A stretch of DNA of 64,000 bases from Bacteroidales bacterium (GCA_022865305.1 JALHSP010000020.1:1-64000); one strand, 5' to 3'; numbered from the stretch's first letter, positions 1-9,285 are shown. Notes: generated by a model not told the origin, from the letters alone. A program made the numbers and translations.

Positions 1-139
1 CTCCATTAGGGGGATGAGCTTGTTTCTTCTGCCTGCAACCTTTACTGGTTGTATGAGTTCGAAGAGCCGTATGAATCGAGAGGTTCACGTACGGTTCTGA
101 GAGAGGTTTGGGGGTGAAACTCCCCCTTACCTACTCGAC
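1..139 (+). mobile_element. Group II intron, 3' end (domains V and VI)
   Basis: Positions 64-97 fold as a canonical 34-nt group II intron domain V: GAGCCGTA pairs with TACGGTTC, a two-base CG bulge follows, and TGAATC pairs with GGTTCA under a GAGA tetraloop; the catalytic AGC triad is in the lower stem. A domain VI-like hairpin follows at about 103-130 (GGGGG and CCCCC around TGAAACT), and the intron probably ends near CCTACTCGAC at about 139. The reverse transcriptase/maturase and the 5' part would lie left of the window. The exact 3' splice site is inferred by analogy with bacterial introns. Confidence 0.85.
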
Positions 140-371
140 TTATTTTTTTTATCAGGGTACCAGTTAATTGTCTTATCATTAATGCTTTGGCAATGTGCTT
201 GCAAAATGGATAATTATTAGAAAGTTTCACCAAGCTGCCTGAACATATCCATTAAATTAACATACTGAACTTTTAGCGATTATCTCTTAAATTTAGATAA
301 TCGGTACTATTTGAATAAATTGCAGCTAAATAATTGTTCAAAATAATCATGTAACTTTCCAGAAAAAACCT
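140..371. other. Intergenic stretch with a perfect stem-loop
   Basis: This AT-rich stretch separates the intron end from the first gene. A T-run at about 142-149 follows the intron. Positions 277-285 (CGATTATCT) pair perfectly with 295-303 (AGATAATCG) around a nine-base loop. It has no T-run, so it could be a leader structure rather than a terminator. No ORF is convincing here. Confidence 0.5.
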
Positions 372-788
372 ATGAAATCATATCGCAAAGAACTCTGGTT
401 CGAAATACCAACTCGTCGTGGTTTTGTAAACATTACAGGACAGGTTGAGAGATGCCTTGACGATAGCGGCATACGTGAAGGCTTGATACTCATAAACGCA
501 ATGCACATAACCGCAAGTGTCCTTATTAATGATGATGAATCTGGTCTGCATCACGACTTTGAAGTCTGGTTAGAAAAACTTGCTCCTGAAAAACCATATT
601 CGCAATACAAACACAACGGATTTGAAGACAATGCTGATGCTCATATCAAACGTACATTAATGGGGAGAGAAGTGGTTGTTGCAGTTACGAACGGACAAAT
701 GGATTTTGGTCCCTGGGAACAAATCTTTTATGGTGAGTTTGACGGAAAGCGCAGGAAAAGAGTTCTTGTAAAGATAATAGGGGAGTAA
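372..788 (+). CDS. YjbQ/UPF0047 family protein (secondary thiamine-phosphate synthase type)
   Basis: The 138-residue product matches the YjbQ (UPF0047) family in length and layout: an N-terminal beta region, a histidine-bearing middle (H45, H60, H61), a [12 protein letters not shown] segment and a closing [13 protein letters not shown] motif. Family members form small trimers and show weak thiamine-phosphate synthase activity; their main role is not settled. The ATG at 372 follows an A-rich stretch without a Shine-Dalgarno site, as is normal for the phylum. It stands alone, convergent with the phosphohexomutase gene. The family call is sure, the function less so. Confidence 0.88.
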   Translation: MKSYRKELWFEIPTRRGFVNITGQVERCLDDSGIREGLILINAMHITASVLINDDESGLHHDFEVWLEKLAPEKPYSQYKHNGFEDNADAHIKRTLMGREVVVAVTNGQMDFGPWEQIFYGEFDGKRRKRVLVKIIGE

Positions 789-820
789 GACAGCCCGCCA
801 ACAGGTGGGCGTTAAGACAA

Positions 821-2554
821 TTAACTCAATTTCATATCCTTAATAACATCAGCAATCCTCTGATCGAGCAACTTCTCTGTTTCTTCAAATTTACCTGCTG
901 ATTCCAGTTTTGTATTTACACTGAAATAGAATTTGATCTTCGGCTCGGTGCCTGATGGTCTGACAGAAATTTTTGAGCCGTCTTCAAGGAAAAACTGAAG
1001 GACATCTGATTTCAAAAGATCAATTTTCGTCTTTCCTCCTGTTATACAGTTAGTTGATACGAGAGTTTCATAATCGTCAATTTTAACAACTTTACTGTTG
1101 TTGATGATTTCAGGCGGATTTTTCCTGTAACCTTTCATTATTGCCCTTATCTCATCCGCACCCTCTTTCCCTTTCCTGACAATATTGATCAGTTTTTCTT
1201 TATACAAACCATATTGTACATATATGTCGATCAGCAATTCATATAACGATTTACCCCTGCTTTTGGCCCATACAGTCACCTCAGCAGTCAGAGCGCATGA
1301 TGCAACTGCATCTTTATCCCTGACATAATCGCCGGGAAGGAATCCATAGCTCTCCTCACCGCCACCTATATATTTTTCCTTGCCTTCAAGTTTCCGGATA
1401 AGATCGGCAAAGAACTTAAAACCGGTTAATACATTATAGCATTTAACATTGTAATCATCTGCAATCCTGTCAAGAATGTCAGTAGTTACAATAGTCTTAA
1501 TAATGTATTCATTCCCTTTATATTTTTCCCTTTCCTTAAACTGGGACAGAATATACCAGATAAGCAGAATGCCGGTCTGGTTACCATTAAGAAGAATGAA
1601 TTCGCCTTTTTTATTTTTTACTGCAAGGCCCAGCCGGTCTGCGTCAGGATCAGTTGCCATTACAAGTTCAGCTCCTGTTTCAACAGCTCTTGAAATCGCC
1701 ATCTTTAAAGCATCAGGTTCTTCCGGGTTAGGAGACTTGACTGTTGGAAAATTACCATCGGTTTTATCCTGTTCAGGAACACTGATTATGTTTTTAAAAC
1801 CGAATAATTTAAGGGCGGGAGGCACCAGTGTGATACCGCTGCCATGGATAGGAGTATATACTATGCCTGTATCGCTGTACTTCCTGATAATGTCAGGATT
1901 AAGGCTCATTTCAAGAACCTCTTTCAGGAACAGATCATCAGTCTCTTTTCCAAGGATTTTAATCTTGTCTTTTTTCCCGTCAAACCTGATCTCATTTACA
2001 GATTTAATTTTACGTACTTCTTCAATTATTCCCCTATCATGTGGAGCCACAACCTGACCTCCATCATCCCAGTATGCCTTATACCCGTTGTATTCCGGCG
2101 GATTATGTGATGCAGTGATAACAACACCGCTCTGACATTTGTAATGACGGATAGCAAATGAAAGTTCAGGTGTGGGTCGCAGTGATTCAAAAAGGTAAGC
2201 TTCAAATCCGTTTGCTGAAAAAATATTGGCTGCTGTTTCGGCATAATACCTGCTATTGTTGCGGCAGTCGTGAGCAATCGCCACTCTTATCCCTTTGTTC
2301 CCGCACTGTTTGATTATATAATTTGAAAGCCCCTGGGTTGCCATTCCAAGCGTGTAAATATTCATCCTGTTGGTGCCGGCGCCCATTATGCCCCTCAGAC
2401 CGCCTGTCCCGAATTCAAGATCCTGGTAAAATGCATCAATGAGTTTTTTCTCATCTTTCTCAAGCATTTCACGCACCTCTTTACGTATTTCTTCGTTGAA
2501 TTCATTGCCAAGCCAGGTCTGTGCTTTCTTTCTGATCTCTTCCAATGATAACAT
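821..2554 (-). CDS. Phosphoglucomutase/phosphomannomutase (alpha-D-phosphohexomutase)
   Basis: This 577-residue cytosolic enzyme interconverts hexose 1- and 6-phosphates. It carries all four superfamily signatures in order: the phosphoserine loop TASHNPPEYNG (S149), the metal loop DPDADR (302-307), the sugar-binding loop GGGEESYG (397-404) and the phosphate-binding loop RPSGTEPK near the C-terminus. Its length fits the long PgcA-like group. It is last in a minus-strand run, 11 bases after rfbD, so it probably supplies glucose 1-phosphate to the nucleotide-sugar genes before it. Substrate preference cannot be read from the sequence. Confidence 0.95.
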   Translation of the reverse strand: MLSLEEIRKKAQTWLGNEFNEEIRKEVREMLEKDEKKLIDAFYQDLEFGTGGLRGIMGAGTNRMNIYTLGMATQGLSNYIIKQCGNKGIRVAIAHDCRNNSRYYAETAANIFSANGFEAYLFESLRPTPELSFAIRHYKCQSGVVITASHNPPEYNGYKAYWDDGGQVVAPHDRGIIEEVRKIKSVNEIRFDGKKDKIKILGKETDDLFLKEVLEMSLNPDIIRKYSDTGIVYTPIHGSGITLVPPALKLFGFKNIISVPEQDKTDGNFPTVKSPNPEEPDALKMAISRAVETGAELVMATDPDADRLGLAVKNKKGEFILLNGNQTGILLIWYILSQFKEREKYKGNEYIIKTIVTTDILDRIADDYNVKCYNVLTGFKFFADLIRKLEGKEKYIGGGEESYGFLPGDYVRDKDAVASCALTAEVTVWAKSRGKSLYELLIDIYVQYGLYKEKLINIVRKGKEGADEIRAIMKGYRKNPPEIINNSKVVKIDDYETLVSTNCITGGKTKIDLLKSDVLQFFLEDGSKISVRPSGTEPKIKFYFSVNTKLESAGKFEETEKLLDQRIADVIKDMKLS

Positions 2555-2565
2555 ACTTAGTTATA

Positions 2566-3432
2566 TTATATTAACAATTTTATACACTTCTGCAGGCTGG
2601 TTCTCCAGTGAGGTATTTTAAGGTTATAATTTTCTTTTATCTTGCTTTTATCGAGAACAGAATAGGATGGCCTTTGAGCTGCGGTTTTATAATCTTTCGA
2701 CAATATCGGGAAAACCTCGCAGCTAAGCCCGGCCTCCTTTATTATTGCTTCTGCAAAATCATACCAGCTGCATACACCTTCATTGGAATAATGATAAATA
2801 CCGGCGTTAAAAGAGATCTGATTCCTTATCACTCCGGCGATGATATGCATTATTGCTTCCGCAAGATCAGCAGCATAGGTAGGTGTCCCAGTTTGATCAT
2901 AGACCACCTTTAAAGAATCATTTTCCCTGGCTTTTTTGAGAATAGTTTTAACAAAATTGGATCCGAAAGATGAATATAACCAAGACGTTCTGATAATCAT
3001 AGATCCGTGGTGAGTTAAGGCTGCCTTTTCTCCTTCAAGTTTAGACCGGCCATAGGCTCCTTGCGGAGCCGGTACTGAATTTTCATTATAGGGATTATTT
3101 GATTTCCCATCAAAAACATAATCGGAGGAGATATGAATAAATTTGCATTCGGATCCCTTAATTGCTTCTGAGATGTTATTAACAGCATCACTGTTGATCA
3201 GCATTGGTTTTTCAGATTCGTTTTCAGCTTTATCAACAGAATTATAAGCTGCACAGTTTATTATCCAGTCAGGGCGGTTATTCGCTATAAACCTTTTTAC
3301 TTCTTTTTTATCGGTGATATCGAGTTCAGAAATATCCGTGAAAATAAATTCGTAACCGGGATAGTTTTTCGAAACAATTTTAAGTTCGCTGCCCAGCTGT
3401 CCCGATGCGCCTGTTACCAGAATAATAGCCAT
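2566..3432 (-). CDS. rfbD: dTDP-4-dehydrorhamnose reductase
   Basis: This 288-residue extended SDR enzyme reduces dTDP-4-keto-L-rhamnose to dTDP-L-rhamnose, the last step of the pathway. The NAD(P)-binding motif GASGQLG is at residues 8-14, an ISSDYVFDG segment follows at about 101-109, and the catalytic pair Y127/K131 lies in YGRSK. Length is normal. It lies 18 bases after rfbC on the same strand and is surely cotranscribed with it. Confidence 0.95.
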   Translation of the reverse strand: MAIILVTGASGQLGSELKIVSKNYPGYEFIFTDISELDITDKKEVKRFIANNRPDWIINCAAYNSVDKAENESEKPMLINSDAVNNISEAIKGSECKFIHISSDYVFDGKSNNPYNENSVPAPQGAYGRSKLEGEKAALTHHGSMIIRTSWLYSSFGSNFVKTILKKARENDSLKVVYDQTGTPTYAADLAEAIMHIIAGVIRNQISFNAGIYHYSNEGVCSWYDFAEAIIKEAGLSCEVFPILSKDYKTAAQRPSYSVLDKSKIKENYNLKIPHWRTSLQKCIKLLI

Positions 3433-3450
3433 AGTTTTGTTCTGCTTATA

Positions 3451-4008
3451 TCAAAAATTATTTTCAGCCTCATTGAAATTCGGGTGTTTCAGATCTTTTT
3501 GACTAATTATCTGATTCTCAATGCCTATTCTCCAGTCAATATTCAGGAAAGGATCTTTTAATGACATGCCTCTTTCATAATGAGGATTATACACATTATC
3601 ACATTTGTATTGAATAATTGCTGTTTCACTCAGCACTGAAAATCCATGGGCAAATCCCTTCGGAATGAAGAGCTGGGTTTTATTTTCCGAATCGAGTTCA
3701 ATGCCATACCATTTTCCAAAGGTTGAAGAATTCTTTCGAAGATCGACAGCAACATCAAATATTTTTCCGACAACAACCCTTATAAGTTTTGCCTGGTCAA
3801 AAGGACAAAGCTGATAATGTAATCCCCTGATGACACCTTTTACAGATTTTGATTCATTATCCTGAACAGGAGTGAATGATATTCCTGCCTTAATGAAGGT
3901 TTCATGTCTATAGCTTTCAAAAAAATAACCTCTGGTATCGGTGAATACTTCAGGTTGAACTACTACAAGTCCTTTAAATCCAGTCTCAATAATTTCCATT
4001 TTGTACAA
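3451..4008 (-). CDS. rfbC: dTDP-4-dehydrorhamnose 3,5-epimerase
   Basis: The 185-residue cupin enzyme epimerises dTDP-4-keto-6-deoxyglucose at C3 and C5. The GVIRGLHYQ motif carries the catalytic base H64, and FAHGFSVLSE with the tyrosine in IIQYKC forms the rest of the site. Length is typical. A start three codons later (MEIIETG) is equally possible. It sits between rfbA and rfbD with gaps of under 20 bases. Confidence 0.95.
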   Translation of the reverse strand: MYKMEIIETGFKGLVVVQPEVFTDTRGYFFESYRHETFIKAGISFTPVQDNESKSVKGVIRGLHYQLCPFDQAKLIRVVVGKIFDVAVDLRKNSSTFGKWYGIELDSENKTQLFIPKGFAHGFSVLSETAIIQYKCDNVYNPHYERGMSLKDPFLNIDWRIGIENQIISQKDLKHPNFNEAENNF

Positions 4009-4025
4009 ATAGTTGCCTTAATCCA

Positions 4026-4904
4026 TCAAAAACGTATTTCTTCTGTTGCAATTTTTAAAAGGTATTTGCCGTACTGGCTGTTTTTAAATGGTTCAGCAAG
4101 TTTAATAAGTTGCTTTTTGTCGATAAATCCTCTTTTATAGGCAATTTCTTCGATACAGGAAGCCTTTAGTCCCTGCCTCTGTTCAAGGGTTGCAATAAAA
4201 TTGGCTGCCTGCAGCAGGCTTTCATACGTTCCGGTATCAAGCCATGCCATTCCCCTTCCCATGAGTTTTACTTCAAGTGAACCTTCCTCCAGGAAGAGCT
4301 TATTCAGATCGGTTATTTCAAGCTCTCCACGGGGTGATGGTTTAAGTGATTTTGCTTTCCTGATAACGGTATTGTCATAGAAATAAAGGCCGGTAACAGC
4401 ATAGTTAGATCTGGGTTCAGCAGGTTTCTCCTCGATGCTTATGACTCTGTAATCAGCATCAAAATCAACAACTCCATAGCGTTCCGGATCAGTTACATAA
4501 TATCCGAACACACATGCTCCTTTTTCTAACCGGGCAGTTTTCAGTAGAACATCGCCAAATCCATGGCCATAAAAAATATTATCACCAAGGATCATACAAA
4601 CCGGATCATTTCCGATGAATTTTTCTCCGAGAATAAATGCCTGTGCAAGACCTTCGGGTGAAGGTTGTTCGATATAGGAAAAATGTATTCCCAGTGAAGA
4701 TCCATTACCAAGCAGGCTGCGGAATCCCGGAAGGTCGCGCGGTGTAGAAATTACAAGAATTTCCCTTATCCCTGCCAGCATCAGGACAGATAAAGGATAA
4801 TAGATCATTGGTTTGTCGTACACAGGCAACATCTGTTTCGAAATTGCGCTTGTGATCGGATAAAGCCGGGTTCCTGAACCTCCTGCGAGAATAATGCCTT
4901 TCAT
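4026..4904 (-). CDS. rfbA: Glucose-1-phosphate thymidylyltransferase
   Basis: This enzyme joins glucose 1-phosphate to dTTP, the first step towards dTDP-rhamnose. The nucleotidyltransferase signature [11 protein letters not shown] lies at the N-terminus, followed by [10 protein letters not shown] and [11 protein letters not shown] chose the ATG at 4904 (MKGIILAGG) because the family starts there; an in-frame ATG at 4931 adds only nine unconserved residues. The product is 292 residues, the usual length. The partner rfbB (4,6-dehydratase) is absent from this cluster. Confidence 0.94.
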   Translation of the reverse strand: MKGIILAGGSGTRLYPITSAISKQMLPVYDKPMIYYPLSVLMLAGIREILVISTPRDLPGFRSLLGNGSSLGIHFSYIEQPSPEGLAQAFILGEKFIGNDPVCMILGDNIFYGHGFGDVLLKTARLEKGACVFGYYVTDPERYGVVDFDADYRVISIEEKPAEPRSNYAVTGLYFYDNTVIRKAKSLKPSPRGELEITDLNKLFLEEGSLEVKLMGRGMAWLDTGTYESLLQAANFIATLEQRQGLKASCIEEIAYKRGFIDKKQLIKLAEPFKNSQYGKYLLKIATEEIRF

Positions 4905-4924
4905 AGTATATATTTTTATTAAGA

Positions 4925-4986
4925 AACCCACCCCAACCCCTCCCAGGAGGGGATCTTTTGGCTTGCCCTTAAGCCCGCTCGGGAGT
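4925..4986. repeat. GC-rich hairpin repeat, copy 1
   Basis: CCCCTCC at 4937-4943 pairs with GGAGGGG at 4946-4952 around a two-base turn, followed by a second C/G-rich part ending in GCTCGGGAGTGA. It belongs to a family of similar intergenic elements in this window. Confidence 0.6.
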
Positions 4987-5023
4987 GAATCCTATACCTA
5001 ACCTCCGTACCTTATCTCTCTCC

Positions 5024-5090
5024 TTTCTCCTTTCTCCTTTCTCCTTTCTCCTTTCTCCTTTCTCCATCTCCCCATCTCCCCATCACCCCA
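5024..5090. repeat. Microsatellite: heptamer then octamer array
   Basis: Six perfect copies of TTTCTCC fill 5024-5065, followed by ATCTCCCC twice and ATCACCCC once (5066-5089). The array abuts the stop codon of the downstream-reading ugd gene at 5091-5093. Such pure arrays are prone to slippage; here it lies in the 3' flank of ugd and the leader of rfbA. Confidence 0.85.
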
Positions 5091-6407
5091 TCATCTTCTT
5101 CCTATTCCGAAATACCTAAATCCCATCTTTTTTATCTCTGCCGGGTCATAAATATTCCTGCCATCGAAAATTACCTTCCCTTTCATCAGCTTTGCCATCT
5201 TCCCGAAATCTGGTAAATGAAATTCAGACCACTCAGTCATAAGTGCCAGAGCATCAACACCTGATAATGCGCCATATGGTTCAATGGCAAATACAATTTT
5301 ATTTCCAAAGAGCTTTTCCGTTTCATTGATTGCGGCTGGATCGTATGCTTTTATTCCGGCTCCTTCTTTCAGCAGCTTTTTAATCAGATATATTGATGAA
5401 GACTCCCTTATATCGTCAGTTTTGGGTTTGAAAGATAATCCCCATATACCGATTGTTTTATTTCTAAGGTTATTCTTGAAAAACATCTTCATTTTGTTAA
5501 AAATGACATCTTTCTGATAGTCGTTTGCCTTTTCAACAGCTTTTACAACATTCAGCTCATAACCGTGATCGTGAGCAGTTTTAATAAGAGCTTTTACATC
5601 TTTCGGAAAGCATGAACCACCATAACCTGTCCCGGGGTATATAAATTTACTTCCAATCCTGGAATCGCTGCCGATCCCTTTCCGTACATGGTTAATATCT
5701 GCACCCAGAATATCGCACAGATTGGCAATTTCATTAATAAAACTGATGCGTGTCGCAAGCATCGCATTGGCGGCATATTTGGTAATCTCTGCCGAAGGAA
5801 TATCCATGAAAAGGATAGGATGGTTATTAAGCACGAAAGGCATATAAAGTTTTTTCATTATCTCAGCCGTGTGTTCATTGTCAACGCCAATTACAATCCT
5901 TTCCGGTTTCAGGAAGTCTTCGACAGCTGCACCCTCTTTTAGAAATTCAGGATTAGATGCCATGTCGAAAGTTACTTTTACCTTGCGTTTATTCAGCTGA
6001 TCCTGGATAACTTTTCTGATTTTTTCAGATGTTCCGACAGGAACAGTACTTTTTGTTACAACAACTATATAATTTGAGATGACATTACCAATTTCTTTTG
6101 CAACTGAAAGAACATGTTTTAGATCTGCGTTTCCGTCTTCGCCGGGGGGCGTCCCGACAGCAATAAAAATGACTTCTGAACTGTCGGCGCCTGATTTAAT
6201 ATCTGTTTCAAAGGAAAGCCTCCCTTTTTCAACATTAAGCCTGATCATGCTTTCCAGACCAGGTTCGTAGATCGGAACGGATCCATCCCTGAGCTGTTTG
6301 ATTTTTTCTTTGTCGTTATCAACACATACCACATTGACACCACTTTCGGCAAAACAGGTACCGGTAACCAAACCAACATACCCTGTTCCAACCACTGTAA
6401 TTTTCAT
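5091..6407 (-). CDS. UDP-glucose 6-dehydrogenase
   Basis: This enzyme oxidises UDP-glucose twice to UDP-glucuronate (a GDP-mannose dehydrogenase is the main alternative in the family). The N-terminal NAD-binding motif GTGYVG is at residues 7-12, the central-domain motif at about 204-220 ends in NAMLATR, and the catalytic cysteine C266 lies in GYGGSCFPKD. I chose the ATG at 6407, which opens with MKITVVGTGYVG; the longer frame to 6443 adds 12 unconserved residues. The 438-residue length is normal. It heads the nucleotide-sugar block, separated from rfbA by repeats. Confidence 0.92.
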   Translation of the reverse strand: MKITVVGTGYVGLVTGTCFAESGVNVVCVDNDKEKIKQLRDGSVPIYEPGLESMIRLNVEKGRLSFETDIKSGADSSEVIFIAVGTPPGEDGNADLKHVLSVAKEIGNVISNYIVVVTKSTVPVGTSEKIRKVIQDQLNKRKVKVTFDMASNPEFLKEGAAVEDFLKPERIVIGVDNEHTAEIMKKLYMPFVLNNHPILFMDIPSAEITKYAANAMLATRISFINEIANLCDILGADINHVRKGIGSDSRIGSKFIYPGTGYGGSCFPKDVKALIKTAHDHGYELNVVKAVEKANDYQKDVIFNKMKMFFKNNLRNKTIGIWGLSFKPKTDDIRESSSIYLIKKLLKEGAGIKAYDPAAINETEKLFGNKIVFAIEPYGALSGVDALALMTEWSEFHLPDFGKMAKLMKGKVIFDGRNIYDPAEIKKMGFRYFGIGRR

Positions 6408-6671
6408 AAATGTGTTATAATTTCGGTTTTGTATTACTATCATACAAAGATAATATTACAAGCGAAATTTCACCCCCCAATCACGCAAAACGGGACTAAT
6501 TCTGATTAATATGCATAATTACAATATATTATAAAAGGATTTTAACCCCCCTTCAGGGGGGCAGGGGGGTTGTTAAAATGTCGCAGGATATCCTATTCAG
6601 AGGGGGCTTGGGGGTGAGTACATCTCTCGTTGTGAACAGTACCTGGTAATAGTATGAAAATCTAATATTTA
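6408..6671. repeat. Divergent intergenic region with GC-rich hairpin repeat, copy 2
   Basis: The region between ugd and rpsA holds a GC-rich element at about 6544-6571 (CCCCCC, TTCA, GGGGGG, then CAGGGGGG) and a second half-element near 6599-6620 (GGGGGCTTGGGGGTGAG). The rest is AT-rich and non-coding. Confidence 0.55.
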
Positions 6672-6704
6672 TTGCAAGTTTTTCAAATAATAATCCTATC
6701 TTTG
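6672..6704 (+). promoter_or_regulatory. Predicted promoter of rpsA
   Basis: The -7 element TATCTTTG at 6697-6704 matches the Bacteroidota consensus TAnnTTTG exactly; TTG at 6672-6674 lies 22 bases upstream. It would give a leader of about 55 AT-rich bases. Confidence 0.65.
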
Positions 6705-6766
6705 CACACAATTTTTTTCAAAATAATGTCTAACTTATTAATTATTAGTTCTTTTAATTTAAAATT

Positions 6767-8908
6767 ATGACTGAAAGCAAGAAGAAAACTAACAGAAAAG
6801 AGGTTGTTGAGAAAAACGAAACCAATGCAAAACCGGTGAAAAAAGTAAAGGCAAAAGAGCCAAAGGAAAAGCTTGTTAAACAAGCACTTGAGGAAGAATC
6901 CCTGCAAGTTGAAGAAGAAACTGTTGTAAAAGAAAAAGTATCGAAAAAAACAACAGAAGCCATAAAAACGGAAGAGCCTGCGGAAGCAGAAGTTGCAGAA
7001 ACCGCTAAGTCTGAGGTTGATGAACAGCCATCCGAGTTAAAGAAAGAGAAGAAATCCAGGAAGGTAATAGCTGAATCAAAACCTGATTTTGAAAAAGAGC
7101 CTGAAGCAAAAGTTGAAAGCAAAGTAACTGCTTCGCTGGAAGAATTTGACTGGGATAATTTTGAAAGCGAGGAGCTTAAAAATTCACCAAAGTATAAGGA
7201 ATACGAAGCGCTTTATGATGAGACACTTTCAACAGTTGCAGTTGATGAGGTTGTCAAGGGAACAGTAATACAAATGACTTCCCGTGAGGTAGTTATAAAT
7301 ATTGGATATAAGTCAGAAGGAGTTGTCAGCCTGAATGAATTCAGATATAATCCTAATCTTAAAGTAGGAGATGAGGTTGAGGTTTATGTTGAAAGTCAGG
7401 AAGATAAGAAAGGTCAGCTTCTGCTTTCACATAAGAAAGCCCGTGCAATTAATTCATGGGACAGAGTAAATGCATCACTCGAAAAAGACGAAATAATTAC
7501 AGGTTACATTAAATGTCGTACCAAAGGTGGTATGATAGTGGATGTATTCGGTATTGAGGCATTTCTGCCTGGATCGCAGATAGATGTAAAACCGATACGG
7601 GACTATGATGTCTTCGTCGGTAAAACAATGGAATTCAAAGTAGTAAAGATCAACCAGGAATTCAAGAACGTTGTTGTTTCACATAAAGCTCTTATTGAAG
7701 CTGAACTTGAACAACAGAAGAAAGAAATTATTGCAAAACTTGAAAAAGGACAGGTTCTTGAAGGCACTGTTAAAAATATAACATCGTATGGGGTTTTCAT
7801 CGACCTTGGTGGTGTAGACGGTTTAATACATATCACTGACCTTTCATGGGGAAGAGTAAATCATCCTGAAGAAATTGTACAGCTTGACCAGAAACTCAAT
7901 GTCGTAATCCTTGATTTTGATGATGACAAGAAAAGAATTGCCCTCGGTCTGAAACAGCTTACACCTCATCCATGGGATTCAGTTGATCCGGATATGAAAA
8001 TCGGTGACAAGGTTAAAGGTAAAGTTGTTGTTATGGCTGATTATGGAGCCTTTGTTGAGATTGCCCCCGGAGTCGAAGGATTGATACATGTTTCAGAGAT
8101 GTCATGGTCACAGCATCTGCGGAGTGCTCAGGAATTTATGAAAGTAGGTGATGAAGTTGAAGCAGTTATCCTGACACTTGACAGGAATGAGAGAAAAATG
8201 TCACTTGGCATCAAGCAGCTCAAACCTGATCCATGGCAGAATATTGATGAAAAGTACACGGTTGGTTCCAGACATACTGCTAAAGTAAGGAACTTTACCA
8301 ATTTCGGAGTATTTGTTGAGATTGAAGAGGGTGTTGACGGATTAATTCATATTTCCGACCTGTCGTGGACAAAAAAAATCAAACACCCTGCTGAATTTAC
8401 AGCCATCGATGCTGAGATAGACGTTATCGTGCTTGAAATTGATAAAGAAAACAGACGTCTCAGTCTGGGGCATAAGCAACTGGAAGAGAATCCGTGGGAT
8501 GTATTCGAGACCCTGTTCACCATTGATTCCGTGCATGAAGGTACTGTCATCGAAGTATTTGACAAGGGAGCCGTTGTTGCATTGCCGTATGGTGTCGAAG
8601 GATTTGTAACCCCGAAGCACCTTGTTAAAGAGGATGGGATGATTGCGAAAGTTGATGAAAAACTGATGTTCAAAGTAATTGAATTCAATAAATCAGCTAA
8701 AAAGATAATTGTTTCTCACAGCCGGGTTTATGAAGATGAAAAGAAGGCTCCCGAAGCACCTGTAAAGAAATCAGAAACCAGTGCACCAAAGAAATCACAA
8801 AGAAAAACCAAGTCAAATGTTGAAAAAACAACTTTTGGTGATATCACACAGCTTGCTGCTTTAAAAGAAGAAATGCAAGAAAAAGAGAATAAAGCATCCA
8901 AAGAATAG
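6767..8908 (+). CDS. rpsA: 30S ribosomal protein S1 with long charged N-terminal extension
   Basis: The 713-residue protein carries six S1 RNA-binding domains at roughly 160-230, 245-315, 330-402, 415-487, 500-575 and 588-655; domains 3-5 contain the classic GVFI/GAFVE and DGLIHISDLSW signatures. S1 helps the ribosome bind mRNA, which should matter in a phylum with few Shine-Dalgarno sites. Residues 1 to about 140 form a low-complexity Lys/Glu/Val-rich extension, and the tail (about 665-713) is again Lys-rich. E. coli S1 is 557 residues, so most of the extra length is the N-terminal extension. Confidence 0.95.
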   Translation: MTESKKKTNRKEVVEKNETNAKPVKKVKAKEPKEKLVKQALEEESLQVEEETVVKEKVSKKTTEAIKTEEPAEAEVAETAKSEVDEQPSELKKEKKSRKVIAESKPDFEKEPEAKVESKVTASLEEFDWDNFESEELKNSPKYKEYEALYDETLSTVAVDEVVKGTVIQMTSREVVINIGYKSEGVVSLNEFRYNPNLKVGDEVEVYVESQEDKKGQLLLSHKKARAINSWDRVNASLEKDEIITGYIKCRTKGGMIVDVFGIEAFLPGSQIDVKPIRDYDVFVGKTMEFKVVKINQEFKNVVVSHKALIEAELEQQKKEIIAKLEKGQVLEGTVKNITSYGVFIDLGGVDGLIHITDLSWGRVNHPEEIVQLDQKLNVVILDFDDDKKRIALGLKQLTPHPWDSVDPDMKIGDKVKGKVVVMADYGAFVEIAPGVEGLIHVSEMSWSQHLRSAQEFMKVGDEVEAVILTLDRNERKMSLGIKQLKPDPWQNIDEKYTVGSRHTAKVRNFTNFGVFVEIEEGVDGLIHISDLSWTKKIKHPAEFTAIDAEIDVIVLEIDKENRRLSLGHKQLEENPWDVFETLFTIDSVHEGTVIEVFDKGAVVALPYGVEGFVTPKHLVKEDGMIAKVDEKLMFKVIEFNKSAKKIIVSHSRVYEDEKKAPEAPVKKSETSAPKKSQRKTKSNVEKTTFGDITQLAALKEEMQEKENKASKE

Positions 8909-8946
8909 AAATAATTATTAAATTAGGGCTATCAAATTTTATAATT

Positions 8947-9285
8947 ATGGATTTCAACATTGAGAGCCGAAATAACAGCACAGTAATTCAGATACAGTCG
9001 GAAAAGCTTGATACACATATAGCACCCGCACTTAAGTCTGAACTGGTGCTGGTTTCAGGTAAGGGTGAAAAGAATATCATCCTCGATCTTGAAAAGTGTC
9101 TGTACTGCGACTCATCAGGTCTGAGTGCTATCCTGGTAGCTAACAGATTATGTAAAAATGCCGGTGGTACTTTTGTTCTGTGCGGATTAAATGAAGCCGT
9201 TGAACGACTTATCACTATTTCTCAGCTCGATACTGTCCTGACAATCACAGGAACTGTTGCCGAAGCTGAAAAAATGATATCCTGA
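8947..9285 (+). CDS. STAS-domain anti-anti-sigma factor
   Basis: The 112-residue protein is a single STAS domain of the SpoIIAA/RsbV type. The phosphorylation loop CDSSGLS places the likely phosphoserine at S57. Such proteins bind a kinase/anti-sigma factor when unphosphorylated. No kinase or phosphatase gene is adjacent; SiaB/SiaC-like genes lie about 6 kb away. It sits 38 bases after rpsA and 24 before the RNase Z gene, so it may be cotranscribed with both. Confidence 0.85.
   Translation: MDFNIESRNNSTVIQIQSEKLDTHIAPALKSELVLVSGKGEKNIILDLEKCLYCDSSGLSAILVANRLCKNAGGTFVLCGLNEAVERLITISQLDTVLTITGTVAEAEKMIS

Noticed and set aside
42-233. Open frame on the minus strand over the intron end
   Set aside because: It is antisense to the structured domains V and VI and matches no protein family.
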